Positions 27,970 through 37,499 are shown, counted from the stretch's first letter. The stretch: 64,000 bases of DNA from Polaromonas sp. (GCF_029945925.1 NZ_JAQSDN010000033.1:181336-245335), one strand, 5' to 3'. The notes: generated by a model from the letters alone, not told the origin. Numbers and translations are program-made.

Positions 27970-29439
27970 ATGCACCACACGCGGTTCGTTTCATTGGGTT
28001 GGGGTCTCGGGCTGCTGTTGGCCGCCACTCTGGTGGGAGCACAGGCGCCGGTCCCTGCAGAGGTCGCGCCCGCCGTGCCAGCTGCCAGCGCGCCTGCCGA
28101 ACCGGTGGCGCAGGTGGTGGCCGCGCCGCCTGCCGCAACAGCGGCTCCAGCCCCTGTCCCTGCGGTCCCGGTCCCCGCCCCCCTGACCCGCCCGGGTCTG
28201 GTGGCCGCCGATACCCTCCATGGCGCCGACACCGCCTGGATGATGACCTCGACGGCCCTGGTGCTCCTGATGACCTTGCCGGGCATCGCCCTGTTCTACG
28301 GCGGCATGGTGCGCAAGAAAAACGTGCTCAACACCATGGCCTGCGTGGTCGCCATTTGCGCTGTTGTCAGTCTGCTGTGGTTCGCCGTCGGTTACTCCCT
28401 GGCCTTCACGCCGGGCAGCGGCGATCTGGGCCGCTACATTGGCGGTGGCGAGCGGCTCTGGTTTGCCGGTCTGGACTATGTCAAGGACGCGCAGAAAGTC
28501 GCGGTCAGCCATATTGCGCCGAATATTCCCGAGTCGGTGTACGCAATGTTCCAGCTGACCTTTGCCATCATCACCGCGGCGCTGGTGGTGGGTGCGTTTG
28601 TGGAGCGCATGCGGTTTTCCGCGATGCTGTGTTTCATCAGCCTGTGGACCCTGGTCGTTTATGCACCGATTGCGCACTGGGTCTGGGAACCCAATGGCTG
28701 GCTGGCCCAACTTGGGGCGCTCGATTTTGCCGGTGGTTCCGTCGTCCACATCAATGCCGGCGTAGCGGGGCTGGTCTGTGCCTACGTGCTCGGGCCGCGC
28801 CGCGGCTACGGCCGTGAGGCCTTCACGCCCTTCAACCTCGGGCTCACCATGGCCGGTGCCGGCATGCTCTGGGTCGGCTGGTTCGGCTTCAATGCCGGTT
28901 CCGCCGTGGCCTCCGACGGCCGGGCCGGCCTGGCGATGGCGGTGACGCACATTGCCGCCGCTGCCGGCGCCCTGTCATGGATGGCGGCCGAGTGGATGGT
29001 CCGCAAGCGTCCCACCTTGCTCGGCCTGTGTTCGGGGCTGGTGGCCGGGCTGGTCGCCATCACCCCGGCGGCTGGCTTTGTCTCGCCTCGCGCGGCCCTG
29101 GCCATCGGGCTGATTGCCGGCGTCGCCTGCTACTGGGGCGCGACCGGCCTCAAACGCTTGCTCAATGCCGACGATTCCCTCGACGTGTTTGGCGTGCACG
29201 GCGTGGGCGGCATCGTCGGCTCGCTGCTGACTGGCGTGTTTGCCAGCAATACCATCTCGGGCGTGGAAGGCAGCGTGTTGACCCAAGCCATCGGTGTGGG
29301 GGCTGTGCTCTGTTACAGCCTGCTCATGACGGCCGTGGTGCTCTGGATCACATCGCTGGTTTTCAGCCTGCGGGTCAGTGACAGCTCGGAGTCCGACGGA
29401 TTGGACATTGCCCAGCATGCCGAGCGGATGGGCACCTGA
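27970..29439 (+). CDS. amt: Ammonium transporter
   Basis: 489-residue Amt/MEP/Rh-family channel for ammonium uptake, forming trimers in the inner membrane. A signal peptide (about residues 1-23, ending VGA/QAP) and an Ala/Pro-rich periplasmic linker (about 25-70) precede eleven transmembrane helices. Family segments include LFYGGMVRKKNVLNTM, HWVWEPNGWLAQLGALDFAGGSVVHINAG and DVFGVHGVGGIVG with the pore histidines. No glnK lies next to it. The promoter region suggests NtrC/RpoN control. The next gene starts 14 bp downstream. Confidence 0.95.
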   Translation: MHHTRFVSLGWGLGLLLAATLVGAQAPVPAEVAPAVPAASAPAEPVAQVVAAPPAATAAPAPVPAVPVPAPLTRPGLVAADTLHGADTAWMMTSTALVLLMTLPGIALFYGGMVRKKNVLNTMACVVAICAVVSLLWFAVGYSLAFTPGSGDLGRYIGGGERLWFAGLDYVKDAQKVAVSHIAPNIPESVYAMFQLTFAIITAALVVGAFVERMRFSAMLCFISLWTLVVYAPIAHWVWEPNGWLAQLGALDFAGGSVVHINAGVAGLVCAYVLGPRRGYGREAFTPFNLGLTMAGAGMLWVGWFGFNAGSAVASDGRAGLAMAVTHIAAAAGALSWMAAEWMVRKRPTLLGLCSGLVAGLVAITPAAGFVSPRAALAIGLIAGVACYWGATGLKRLLNADDSLDVFGVHGVGGIVGSLLTGVFASNTISGVEGSVLTQAIGVGAVLCYSLLMTAVVLWITSLVFSLRVSDSSESDGLDIAQHAERMGT

Positions 29440-29453
29440 TGGAGGACCCTGAC

Positions 29454-29918
29454 ATGCCCTCCAGCGAAAAAATTGCGATTGCTGCCCATCTTCATGTGTT
29501 GCTGCGCAGAAAGACCGGGCGGGTGACCGACACCGAGTGGATGGCGACCAACGCGGAATACGCTGCCGAAATCGTCCGCTTCTCGCGCGAGAAGGCGGCC
29601 GAAGATGGCCACATCGATCTCGGCGTCTGGGCCGACCGGCTCGAGGAAATCATGGCGTCTCCGGAGGCCAGGCACCGCGTGCCGCTGGTCAGGATGATGG
29701 CCGATGCGGTCAAGGAGCGCAACGCCGCGCCACCAGCCGCCGCCGCGCCGGTGCCGGATCAGCAGGGTGCCCGCTCGGTCAACACCGAGGAAGAGGTCTA
29801 CCCCGAGTCGGGCTTCATCGAGTCGACGTTCGGCAACTTTTTTGGTGACAGCGAAAAACACCGCGAGCGCAAGCCGCGCGATCCGGACGCACCCCGTTAT
29901 GTGAAGGGGCTGCGCTGA
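29454..29918 (+). CDS. Conserved hypothetical protein downstream of amt
   Basis: I do not recognise this 154-residue soluble protein. It has no signal peptide or membrane segment. The N-terminal half (about 1-85) looks helical (SSEKIAIAAHLHVLLRRKTGRVTDTEWM; YAAEIVRFSREKAAE). A Pro/Ala-rich linker and an acidic, charged tail ending RDPDAPRYVKGLR follow. GGAGGA seven bases before the ATG at 29454 decides the start; an ATG at 29439 overlapping the amt stop is the alternative. Position implies co-expression with amt under nitrogen limitation. Confidence 0.7.
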   Translation: MPSSEKIAIAAHLHVLLRRKTGRVTDTEWMATNAEYAAEIVRFSREKAAEDGHIDLGVWADRLEEIMASPEARHRVPLVRMMADAVKERNAAPPAAAAPVPDQQGARSVNTEEEVYPESGFIESTFGNFFGDSEKHRERKPRDPDAPRYVKGLR

Positions 29919-29944
29919 GCGGCTCCTGCTCACGTCGCCTGTTT

Positions 29945-29981
29945 CAGATCCCTCGCGTCGAAGGGGAACGACCGGGATCTG
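29945..29981. terminator. Candidate hairpin between convergent genes
   Basis: CAGATCCC (29945-29952) pairs with GGGATCTG (29974-29981) around a 21-base loop. It lies in the 79 bp between the stops of the hypothetical gene and the hybrid kinase. There is no U tract on either strand, so it may be only a weak or factor-assisted terminator. Confidence 0.4.
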
Positions 29982-29997
29982 CGCGCCCGGCGCAACA

Positions 29998-32298
29998 CTA
30001 AGGTTTGGCGCCGGCCAGTGTGAAATAAAAACAGGCGCCCTGGCCAGGTGCCGATGTGGCCCAGATACGTCCGCCATGGCGCGTGACAATCCGGCGTGCG
30101 GTCGCCAGGCCAATGCCGGCACCGGCAAATTCGCCTGGGGCATGCAGGCGCTGGAAGGCGGTAAACAGCTTGTCGGCATACGTCATGTCGAACCCGGCGC
30201 CGTTGTCCCTCACGAAAAAAATCATCTCGCCATCGGTGCCCGGCTCGCAGCCCACCGTGATCTCGGCGTCCGCCCGCGTAGACGTGAACTTCCAGGCATT
30301 GCCCAGCAGGATGTTCAGCAAATGCAGCGCCAGTCCGGCGTCGGCCTGCACGGCCGGCAAGGCCTCAATCCGGGTGGCCACAAGGCGTTCCGGGTGCTGT
30401 TGCTGGAGTGATTTCAGAACCGCCCCGGCCATGGTGCCCAGGTCCACCTGCTCGCGGCGGGACTGCGTGCGCGACAGCTGCGCCAGCGCCAGCAGGCTGT
30501 CGGTCCGTTCGTTCATCTGGCTGACCCCGGCACGGATGCGCTGGAGGTAGTGCCTGCCGCGCTCGCTGATGCCGGCCGCCATTTCCTTTTCCAGCAGCCG
30601 GGTCATGCCGTTGATGGCAATGTAGGGTTGACGCAGGTCATGGGCCAGAGCCTGCGAAAAAGCCTGCAGCTCCAGGGTGGCTGCCGTCAGTTCGGCCGTG
30701 CGGTTTTCCACGCGGGTTTCCAGCTCCGCGTTGAGCTGCAGGATCTGCTGCTCGGCAAGCTTGCGCTCGGTGATGTCGCGCAGGATCACGCTGACCTGCA
30801 CGTCGCCCTCGCTGTTCACATGCTGCGACGAGGAGGCCTCGGCCGGAAAACGCGTGCCGTCCCCGCGCGCACAGACGAGTTCGCCGCGGAACCTGGCGGA
30901 GCGGCTGACTCGCATCATCAGCCCGGCCATGCGTGGATCCTTGCTGTCCAGCAGACCGGCGATGCCTGCCGCCCTGATTTGCTGTTCGCTCATCCCGAAC
31001 ATGGTGCAGGCCGCCTGGTTGGCCGCGACCACCGTGCCGTCGGGCAGGCTTTGCAGGAAGCCGTCCAGGCTGGTTTCGACCACCAGCCGGAAACGCTCCT
31101 CGCTGATGCGCAGGGTGTCTTCGGCTGCGAGCAGGCTGCGGTGGCGGCGTGCCCGGCTCTGCGCCGCAGAGGCCAGCGTTTCCGGGGAGACCGGCTTGGT
31201 GATGAAGTCATCCCCGCCCTGCAGGAGCGCCTGGGCCTGTTGGTCCAGGCTGGTCTCGGCAGACAGGAAGATGATGGGCACCCGGACGAACTCGGGCTGC
31301 TGCCGGATCAGGGTGGCCAGTTCGATGCCGTTGCATTGCGGCATGTGGATGTCGCAGGTGATCAGGTCGGGCTGGAAATCGACCAGCGGTGCCATGACCT
31401 GGCAGGGTTCGGTGACGATGCGCGTTTGCATGCCTGCCGACTGCAACACGCCGGCATAAAAGCTCGCCAGCGCTTCGTCGTCCTCGATGATCAGCACCCG
31501 GTAGGGCTGCGTCGGCTCCGCAGAGGTGAGTTGGCCCAGCAGGGCGGTGATGGCCCGCACATCCACGGGGTGCGGGAAATAACCGGCCGCCCCGGCCCGC
31601 ACGGCGGCCAGGCGAGTCTGGAAGTCCGTGCCGGCGCCCATGAGAAGCAGGGGCGTCCTGCCTTCTGTGGCCGGGCCGGGCGCGGCCAGCACGGGCCACG
31701 CCACCAGGGGGTCTGCAGAAAATGCGATGTCGGCAAGAATGGCCGCCGGTGCTTCCTGCCGCGCCGCCATGTCGGCGGCAGCAGGCTGGGTGAACACGCG
31801 GATCTGGTAGCCGCCATGGCGCAGATGATCGGCAAGCTGGCCGGCCGCTACCCCGTCGGGATCGATGATGTGAAGCATCCGTGCTGGTCCGGCGGGCTGT
31901 GGCACGACGGCATCATTGCTGGCCGTGGGAGCCGCAGCCGGAATCTCGGCGGCAGGCTGGTCCGCGGCCGCCGCGGCTTTCAGCGCCTGCAGGCAGGCTT
32001 CCAGCGTGAGACGATCATCGGCGCAGGGAAAACCCGGGACACCGGCGTTTTCCGAGAGAAGTTTCTCGATCGTTGCCGCCGCTTCGCTGACGGCGGGAAA
32101 ACCAAAGGTGCCGCCAGAGCCCGCCAGCTTGTGGGCCTGCGCCAGCGCGGACAGCGCCGCCTCCTGGCTGCCGGGTTCGTCGGTGCCGCCGCCCAGTTGT
32201 TGCAGCGCTGCTTCCAGCACACTGATCTTTTCCGGCAACCCGGCCGCATACAGCGCGCGCTGGGTCTGCATGTAAAGGGCAAGGCTGGTGGTCGGCAT
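29998..32298 (-). CDS. Hybrid sensor kinase: Hpt-pseudoREC-REC-PAS-HisKA-HATPase
   Basis: 766-residue soluble protein without membrane segments. Domains in order: Hpt (about 1-115, His56 in AHKLAGSGGTFGF); a degenerate receiver (about 140-255, Asp190 present but His in FPHP where Lys is expected); an intact receiver (267-385, Asp316 in CDIHMP, Lys in ITKPV); PAS with PAC (400-512); coiled coil; HisKA (His553 in LAHDLRQPY); HATPase (to about 765). Having Hpt and receivers before the kinase core is unusual. It could run an internal phosphorelay. It is a single gene, with no dedicated output regulator beside it. Confidence 0.9.
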   Translation of the reverse strand: MPTTSLALYMQTQRALYAAGLPEKISVLEAALQQLGGGTDEPGSQEAALSALAQAHKLAGSGGTFGFPAVSEAAATIEKLLSENAGVPGFPCADDRLTLEACLQALKAAAAADQPAAEIPAAAPTASNDAVVPQPAGPARMLHIIDPDGVAAGQLADHLRHGGYQIRVFTQPAAADMAARQEAPAAILADIAFSADPLVAWPVLAAPGPATEGRTPLLLMGAGTDFQTRLAAVRAGAAGYFPHPVDVRAITALLGQLTSAEPTQPYRVLIIEDDEALASFYAGVLQSAGMQTRIVTEPCQVMAPLVDFQPDLITCDIHMPQCNGIELATLIRQQPEFVRVPIIFLSAETSLDQQAQALLQGGDDFITKPVSPETLASAAQSRARRHRSLLAAEDTLRISEERFRLVVETSLDGFLQSLPDGTVVAANQAACTMFGMSEQQIRAAGIAGLLDSKDPRMAGLMMRVSRSARFRGELVCARGDGTRFPAEASSSQHVNSEGDVQVSVILRDITERKLAEQQILQLNAELETRVENRTAELTAATLELQAFSQALAHDLRQPYIAINGMTRLLEKEMAAGISERGRHYLQRIRAGVSQMNERTDSLLALAQLSRTQSRREQVDLGTMAGAVLKSLQQQHPERLVATRIEALPAVQADAGLALHLLNILLGNAWKFTSTRADAEITVGCEPGTDGEMIFFVRDNGAGFDMTYADKLFTAFQRLHAPGEFAGAGIGLATARRIVTRHGGRIWATSAPGQGACFYFTLAGAKP

Positions 32299-32396
32299 CG
32301 GGGCTTTGGGGTGGTGAGGAAGGCTGGTCCATTATCATGGCCCCGGACGCAGTACTAGCCCTTCCGCGCAGACCACCCCCGTCAAGCCAACCACCC

Positions 32397-32924
32397 ATGA
32401 GACATCCGGACCGCAACAGCACGAAACAGGCCCGCCCGGCCGGTGCGGGCCTTCGGTGGGGACCGCTGGTGATCCTGCTTTTCTGGCTGGGGGTCATGGG
32501 GGCCCTGTACGCCGTGATGCGCGAGGTGTTGAAGCCGCCGCCGCTGACCGTTTCAGTGACCGGTGAGCTGTTGATTCCGCGTGCCCGGGACGGCCACTTT
32601 TACGCGCGGGGACAGGTCCATGGCCGGCCTGTCACTTTTCTGGTGGACACCGGCGCATCGCTGGTGGTGGTCAGCCAGGAGTTTGCGCGGACCGCCGGCA
32701 TGGCGCCGGGCGAGGCGACTACCTTCCGGACCGCCAGCGGCGAACTGCAGGGCCGGATCGTCAAGGGTGTCACGGTGTCGGTCGGGCCGGCCAGCGTCTC
32801 GGGCACACGGGTCGGCGTGGGGCTGGTGGGAGCCGATCCCTCGATGGCCCTGCTGGGGCAGAGCTTCCTGTCCCGGTTCGAAATCGTGCTGTCCGGGGAC
32901 AACATGGTGTTGCGCGGCAAGTAG
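32397..32924 (+). CDS. Membrane-anchored retropepsin-like aspartic protease (TIGR02281-type)
   Basis: 175-residue protein with one N-terminal transmembrane helix (about 22-42) and a clan AA aspartic protease domain. The active-site triplet is FLVDTGASLVVVS and the later flap/Gly motif is LLGQSFLSRFEI. These bacterial single-domain proteins probably dimerise to form the active site, by analogy to retroviral proteases, facing the periplasm. The start is about 100 bp from the divergent hybrid kinase gene. Function in vivo is unknown. Confidence 0.85.
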   Translation: MRHPDRNSTKQARPAGAGLRWGPLVILLFWLGVMGALYAVMREVLKPPPLTVSVTGELLIPRARDGHFYARGQVHGRPVTFLVDTGASLVVVSQEFARTAGMAPGEATTFRTASGELQGRIVKGVTVSVGPASVSGTRVGVGLVGADPSMALLGQSFLSRFEIVLSGDNMVLRGK

Positions 32925-33006
32925 TGGGCCTAAGGTTTTCATTTTGCGTGCACCCGCCGCACCGATAAGTCGCAGGTTCTCTCCCCGGCCGCCACGCTGA
33001 AAACCG

Positions 33007-33027
33007 GGCGGTAAATAAGTTACCGCC
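33007..33027. promoter_or_regulatory. Perfect 8 bp inverted repeat upstream of the ClpP-like gene
   Basis: GGCGGTAA-N5-TTACCGCC is a perfect palindrome 88 bp before the ClpP-like gene start. It could be an operator or a hairpin at the end of the preceding protease transcript. It is not followed by a U run. The rest of the 190 bp gap shows no gene. Confidence 0.45.
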
Positions 33028-33114
33028 ACCCCGGTAATTGATGACTGACGCTGGCGCAGCGCCCTCCTAAGATGACTTCTGTTCAGTCCTTCCGGCTGAT
33101 GACAGGAGACCCTC

Positions 33115-33891
33115 ATGATGCGAGCCATCGTCACCTTTTTGATCAGCGCGTTTGCCGGTGCATGGCTGCCTGCAGCGGCTGCCGATATCTCGGCCTACCA
33201 GCGCGGCGTGTTGATCCAGGGGACCATCGAGAAAGGCGACTACGCCAGGATCATCGAGTTTGTCCGGCACCCCGACAACTACGGGCGCTTCGCACGCATG
33301 GTCTACCTGGATTCATCGGGCGGTGATGTGGTGGAGGCCATCAAGATCGCCCACCTGCTTGACAAGAGTTACGCCGCCACCCATGTGGCCCGTGGCGCGC
33401 GCTGCTACAGCGCCTGTTTCATTTTGTGGATGAGTGGCGTGACCCGCCATGTGTCCAGCGGTGCAACGCTTGGCGTGCACCGCATTTATGTCCAGGTCAA
33501 GGAGGGCGGCATCGACCAGCAGTCGGCGTATGTCAGCCAGATTGCGCGCACGGTTGAAAACTACATGTCGGGGCTGGGCACGCCGCGTGTCATCCTCGAC
33601 AAGATGAATGCCACTGCGCCGACAGACCTGTTTGTCATCAGCCCGCGCTGGCTGGCCGAGCAGCATCTGCTGACCGCGGTGTCTTACCGGCTCGGCTTCA
33701 TCGATGCGGCGCAGGCCCGCTGCGGGCCCGAACCTGTGGCGCTGGCCATGAAGGGCAAGGCACCGCCGGCCGATGACGAGGCGGAAGGCTGGGTCTCGCA
33801 GATCAAGAGCTGGATCACCTGCGCTGACGAGTTGCGCGCCAGCAACCAGAGAGGTGATGGCGTGACCATCGCTGCGTTGATCGGGCAATGA
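33115..33891 (+). CDS. Exported ClpP-like putative serine protease (COG3904-like)
   Basis: 258-residue protein with a signal peptide (cleavage near AAA/DIS, residue 23) and a ClpP/crotonase-type fold. VYLDSSGGDVVEAIKIA resembles the oxyanion-loop region. Candidate catalytic residues are Ser99 (RCYSACFILWMSG) and His122 (LGVHRIYV), in the right order and spacing for ClpP. A cysteine pair (97 and 101) surrounds the serine. Similar secreted ClpP-like proteins are annotated as hypothetical; the substrate is unknown. AGGAGA precedes the ATG. Monocistronic. Confidence 0.75.
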   Translation: MMRAIVTFLISAFAGAWLPAAAADISAYQRGVLIQGTIEKGDYARIIEFVRHPDNYGRFARMVYLDSSGGDVVEAIKIAHLLDKSYAATHVARGARCYSACFILWMSGVTRHVSSGATLGVHRIYVQVKEGGIDQQSAYVSQIARTVENYMSGLGTPRVILDKMNATAPTDLFVISPRWLAEQHLLTAVSYRLGFIDAAQARCGPEPVALAMKGKAPPADDEAEGWVSQIKSWITCADELRASNQRGDGVTIAALIGQ

Positions 33892-33892
33892 A

Positions 33893-33925
33893 CCAAGCTC
33901 CCACGCTTGTCACTGCGTGTACTGT
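33893..33925. repeat. Partial family B repeat
   Basis: CTCCCACGCTTGTCACTGCG and TGTACT repeat the opening of family B (compare 47871-47893). The rest of the repeat is missing. It follows the ClpP-like gene stop directly. The remaining bases to 33993 show nothing else. Confidence 0.55.
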
Positions 33926-33993
33926 TTGTTTGAAACCCCGGCGGGCAGCCGTCGACAGCTCAGAACGAGCGGAATAACGCGATCATGGGGGCC

Positions 33994-35754
33994 TTAATTT
34001 CCGGCCTGGATCCACTGCGCGGCTTTTTCCGCAATCATCAGGGTCGGTGAATTGGTATTGCCGCTGGTGATCAGCGGCATCACGCCGGCATCCACCACAC
34101 GCAGCCCCGTCACCCCGCGCACCCGCAGATGGGCGTCGACGACGGCCAGGGGGTCATCGGCCTTGCCCATTTTGGTGGTGCCCACCGGGTGGAAGATGGT
34201 GGTTGCAATGTCTCCGGCCAGCCGCGCCAGGTCTTCATCGCTCTGGAACTGCACGCCGGGGCGGAACTCTTCGGGCTGGTAACCGGCCAGGGCGCTCTGG
34301 CTCACGATGCGGCGCGTGACACGCAGGGAGTCGGCCGCCACCTTCCGGTCCTCGGCGGTGCTGAGGTAGTTGGGCGCGATGGCGGGCGCGTCTTCAAAGT
34401 TGCCGCTCTTGATCTGAATCGTGCCGCGGCTCGTGGGGTTGAGGTTGCAGACACTGGCGGTGAAGGCATTGAAGCTGTGCAGCGGCTCGCCAAACGCGTC
34501 GAGCGACAGCGGCTGCACGTGGTACTCGATGTTGGGCCAGGGCTGGTCCGGCGAGCTGCGCGTGAAGGCGCCGAGCTGCGACGGCGCCATGCTCATCGGG
34601 CCGGTCTGTTTGAGCGCGTATTCGAGGCCGATTCTGGCCTTGCCCCAGAGCGAGCTGCCCAAGGTGTTGAGCGTGAAGTTTTTTGCCTTGCTGCCTGCGA
34701 CGGGGTTGACCTTGTAGACCGAGCGGATCTGCAGGTGATCCTGCAGGTTGGCGCCCACGCCGGGCAGGTCCACCAGCACCGGGATGCCGTGCTGCTGCAG
34801 CAGCGCCGCCGGGCCTATGCCCGAGAGCTGCAGGATTTGCGGCGAGCCGATGCTGCCGGCGCTCAGGATGACCTCGCCCAGCTTGCCCTGCGCTTTGCCA
34901 GAGTCGCGCGTGGCAAAGGCCTGCACGCGTTCGTGGCCGGTCCAGACCTCGACGCCGGTGCAGCGCTGGCTGCCGTCGTCCTGGCGCTCGACAAGGAGTT
35001 TGCTGACCTGTGCGCCGGTCCACATCTCGAAGTTGGGGCGTGCAAAACAAGTGGGGCGCAAAAACGCCTTGGCGGTGTTCCAGCGCCAGCCGCTTTTCTG
35101 GTTGACCTCGAAATAACCGACGCCTTCGTTGTTGCCGCCGTTGAAGTCGTCGGTGGCCGGGATACCCGCCTGCTGCGCCGCCGCCGCAAACGCGTCGAGG
35201 ATGTCCCAGCGCAGGCGCTGCTTTTCAACGCGCCACTCGCCGCCCATCTTGCGCGCCAGGCCTTCGCTGGTGGTGTGCTGGCTCTTGTGGCCGTGCAGTC
35301 GCCGGAAGTTTTCATTGACCACCGCCTCTGCCTTGCCTTTGGGCACATCGAGTTTGTAGTGGTCCTCGTGTTTGCGAAAGCCCGGCAGCACATGGTCCCA
35401 GCGCCAGGTATCGTCGCCGGTGAGTTCGGCCCAGCGGTCGTAGTCGCGCGCCTGGCCACGCATGTAAATCATGCCGTTGATACTGGAGCAGCCGCCCAGC
35501 GTCTTGCCGCGCGGGTAACGCAAGGTGCGGCCGTTCAGGCCGGCGTCGGGTTCGGTGTTGTAAAGCCAGTCGGTGCGCGGGTTGCCGATGCAGTACAGGT
35601 AACCGACCGGGATGTGGATCCAGTGGTAGTCGTCCTTGCGGCCGGCCTCGATCAGCAACACACGTTTGGACGCGTCGGCGCTCAGGCGGTTGGCCAGCAG
35701 GCAACCGGCGGTGCCGCCCCCGACGATGATGTAGTCAAAGATGTTTTCGCTCAT
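33994..35754 (-). CDS. GMC-family FAD-dependent alcohol oxidoreductase
   Basis: 586-residue flavoprotein of the glucose-methanol-choline family. The FAD-binding motif is IIVGGGTAGCLLANRL at residues 10-25. GMC signature 1 is in RGKTLGGCSSINGMIYMRG and signature 2 in GSIGSPQILQLSGIGP. The C-terminal active-site region FHPVGTTKMG and GNTNSPTLMIAEKAA are present. It oxidises a primary or secondary alcohol to the carbonyl. With mmsA upstream on the same strand, an alcohol-to-aldehyde-to-acyl-CoA route is plausible. The specific alcohol cannot be assigned. Confidence 0.9.
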   Translation of the reverse strand: MSENIFDYIIVGGGTAGCLLANRLSADASKRVLLIEAGRKDDYHWIHIPVGYLYCIGNPRTDWLYNTEPDAGLNGRTLRYPRGKTLGGCSSINGMIYMRGQARDYDRWAELTGDDTWRWDHVLPGFRKHEDHYKLDVPKGKAEAVVNENFRRLHGHKSQHTTSEGLARKMGGEWRVEKQRLRWDILDAFAAAAQQAGIPATDDFNGGNNEGVGYFEVNQKSGWRWNTAKAFLRPTCFARPNFEMWTGAQVSKLLVERQDDGSQRCTGVEVWTGHERVQAFATRDSGKAQGKLGEVILSAGSIGSPQILQLSGIGPAALLQQHGIPVLVDLPGVGANLQDHLQIRSVYKVNPVAGSKAKNFTLNTLGSSLWGKARIGLEYALKQTGPMSMAPSQLGAFTRSSPDQPWPNIEYHVQPLSLDAFGEPLHSFNAFTASVCNLNPTSRGTIQIKSGNFEDAPAIAPNYLSTAEDRKVAADSLRVTRRIVSQSALAGYQPEEFRPGVQFQSDEDLARLAGDIATTIFHPVGTTKMGKADDPLAVVDAHLRVRGVTGLRVVDAGVMPLITSGNTNSPTLMIAEKAAQWIQAGN

Positions 35755-35819
35755 GCTTCTTGTCTCATCGTTTTTCTTGTACTGCTTTTAGAGCTTGTTC
35801 TGCCGCTCCCAACACAGCT

Positions 35820-35932
35820 AAGCGCCACCTCGGGTTAGTCCCATACCAAGGCCATCGCGGAACCGGCTATGCCGGGCCGCAGGTGGCGCCCCCGAGGGGG
35901 GAGGCGGCCGCAGGCCGCTTCGGGGGGTACTT
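35820..35932. repeat. Repeat-like GC hairpin region between mmsA and the GMC gene
   Basis: Contains GCGCCACCTCGGGTTAGTCC paired in part with GCCGCAGGTGGCGC, then CCCCCGAGGGGGGAGGCGGC and CGCTTCGGGGGG. It shares the CCCCGAGGGGG core with family B, but the flanks differ. It occupies most of the 176 bp between the two genes and could attenuate transcription. Confidence 0.55.
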
Positions 35933-37472
35933 ATTTTGCGGTTGGCATCACGAATTCCGCGCCCTTGCCAATGCTCTCGGGCCAGCGCTGCATGATGGAC
36001 TTCTGCTTGGTGTAAAAACGCACGCCTTCCTCGCCGTAGGCATGCATGTCGCCGAACAGGCTTTTTTTCCAGCCGCCAAAACCGTGCCAGGCCATGGGCA
36101 CGGGAATCGGAACGTTGATGCCGACCATGCCGACCTGGATGCGGCGCGAAAATTCGCGCGCCACATTGCCGTCGCGCGTGAAGCAGCTCACGCCGTTGCC
36201 GAACTCGTGGGCGTTGATCAGGTTCACCGCTTCGGCCAGATCCTTGACACGCACGCAGCCCAGCACCGGGCCGAAAATCTCTTCCTTGTAGATTTTCATC
36301 TCCGGGGTCACATGGTCGAACAGTGTGCCGCCCATCCAGAAGCCCTGGTCGCAACCGGCGCCCGCGCTTTGGCCGGTGAAGCCGCGGCCGTCGACCAGCA
36401 GTTTCGCGCCTTCCTTGACGCCGGTGTCGATGTAGCCGGTGATGCGGCTGTGTGCCGCGGCCGTGACGATGGGACCCATCTCGGCATCGAGCTCGATCCC
36501 GTTCTTCACGACCAGGGTTTTGGCGCGCGCCGCCAGCATGGGAACGAGTTTGTCAGCCACGTTGCCGACCAGCACCGCGACCGAGATCGCCATGCAGCGC
36601 TCGCCGGCCGAGCCGTAACCGGCGCCTATCAGCGCGTCAACCGCCTGCTCCAGGTCCGCGTCGGGCATGACCACCATGTGGTTCTTCGCGCCGCCCAGCG
36701 CCTGCACACGTTTGCCATGGTGCGCGCCGGTTTCATAGATGTAGTTGGCAATCGGTGTCGAGCCGACGAAAGACACGGCCTTCACGTCCGGGTGCACCAG
36801 GAGGGCATCGACCGCTTCCTTGTCGCCCTGCACGACGTTGAACACACCATCGGGCAGGCCGGCCTGCTTGAGCAGCTCGGCCATGTACAGACTGGCGCTC
36901 GGGTCGATCGGGCTGGGCTTGAGGACGAAGCAGTTGCCCGCGGCAATCGCCACCGGGAACATCCACATCGGCACCATCACCGGGAAGTTGAAGGGCGTGA
37001 TGCCGGCCACCACGCCGAGCGGCTGGCGCAGCGTCCAGTTGTCGATGCCGGTGCTCACCTGGTCGGTGAAGTCGCCTTTGAGCAACTGCGGAATGCCGCA
37101 GGCGAATTCGACGATGTCGATGCCGCGCGAGACCTCGCCCTGGGCGTCGGTGAACACCTTGCCGTGTTCGGCGGTGATCATGTGGGCCAGGGTGTCCTTG
37201 TTCTGGTTCAGCAGTTCGAGGAATTTGAACATGACTCGCGCCCGGCGTATCGGCGGTGTGTCGGCCCAGGCCGGGAAGGCAGCCTGGGCCGCACTGACGG
37301 CAGTGGCCACCTCGGTCGCATTGGCCAGCGCCACGCGGCCGGTCACGGCGCCGGTGGCGGGGTTGAAGACGTCCTGCTCGCGCCCGGAGTGGCCGGGCAC
37401 GGGGCGTCCGTTGATGGCGTGGCCTATGGCCTGGACGCTGCTGTTCATATTTGGGTGGCTCATATCATTCAT
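35931..37472 (-). CDS. mmsA: Methylmalonate-semialdehyde dehydrogenase (CoA-acylating)
   Basis: 513-residue aldehyde dehydrogenase that converts methylmalonate or malonate semialdehyde to propionyl- or acetyl-CoA with NAD and CoA (valine, thymine, beta-alanine or propanediol routes). Catalytic Cys293 is in [17 protein letters not shown] stands where ordinary ALDHs have the general-base Glu, as expected for CoA-dependent MmsA. Segments such as [19 protein letters not shown] match the family strongly. AGGAGA lies before the ATG. Divergent from the LysR gene, which probably regulates it. Confidence 0.94.
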   Translation of the reverse strand: MNDMSHPNMNSSVQAIGHAINGRPVPGHSGREQDVFNPATGAVTGRVALANATEVATAVSAAQAAFPAWADTPPIRRARVMFKFLELLNQNKDTLAHMITAEHGKVFTDAQGEVSRGIDIVEFACGIPQLLKGDFTDQVSTGIDNWTLRQPLGVVAGITPFNFPVMVPMWMFPVAIAAGNCFVLKPSPIDPSASLYMAELLKQAGLPDGVFNVVQGDKEAVDALLVHPDVKAVSFVGSTPIANYIYETGAHHGKRVQALGGAKNHMVVMPDADLEQAVDALIGAGYGSAGERCMAISVAVLVGNVADKLVPMLAARAKTLVVKNGIELDAEMGPIVTAAAHSRITGYIDTGVKEGAKLLVDGRGFTGQSAGAGCDQGFWMGGTLFDHVTPEMKIYKEEIFGPVLGCVRVKDLAEAVNLINAHEFGNGVSCFTRDGNVAREFSRRIQVGMVGINVPIPVPMAWHGFGGWKKSLFGDMHAYGEEGVRFYTKQKSIMQRWPESIGKGAEFVMPTAK

Positions 37473-37499
37473 GGGTTGTCTCCTGCAATTAACCTGTGA

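Noticed and set aside
34129..35838. Long plus-strand open frame opposite the GMC oxidoreductase gene
   Set aside because: Shadow frame of a high-GC gene. The minus strand has intact FAD and GMC motifs.
35760..37499. Long plus-strand open frame opposite mmsA
   Set aside because: Shadow frame. MmsA motifs on the minus strand are complete.
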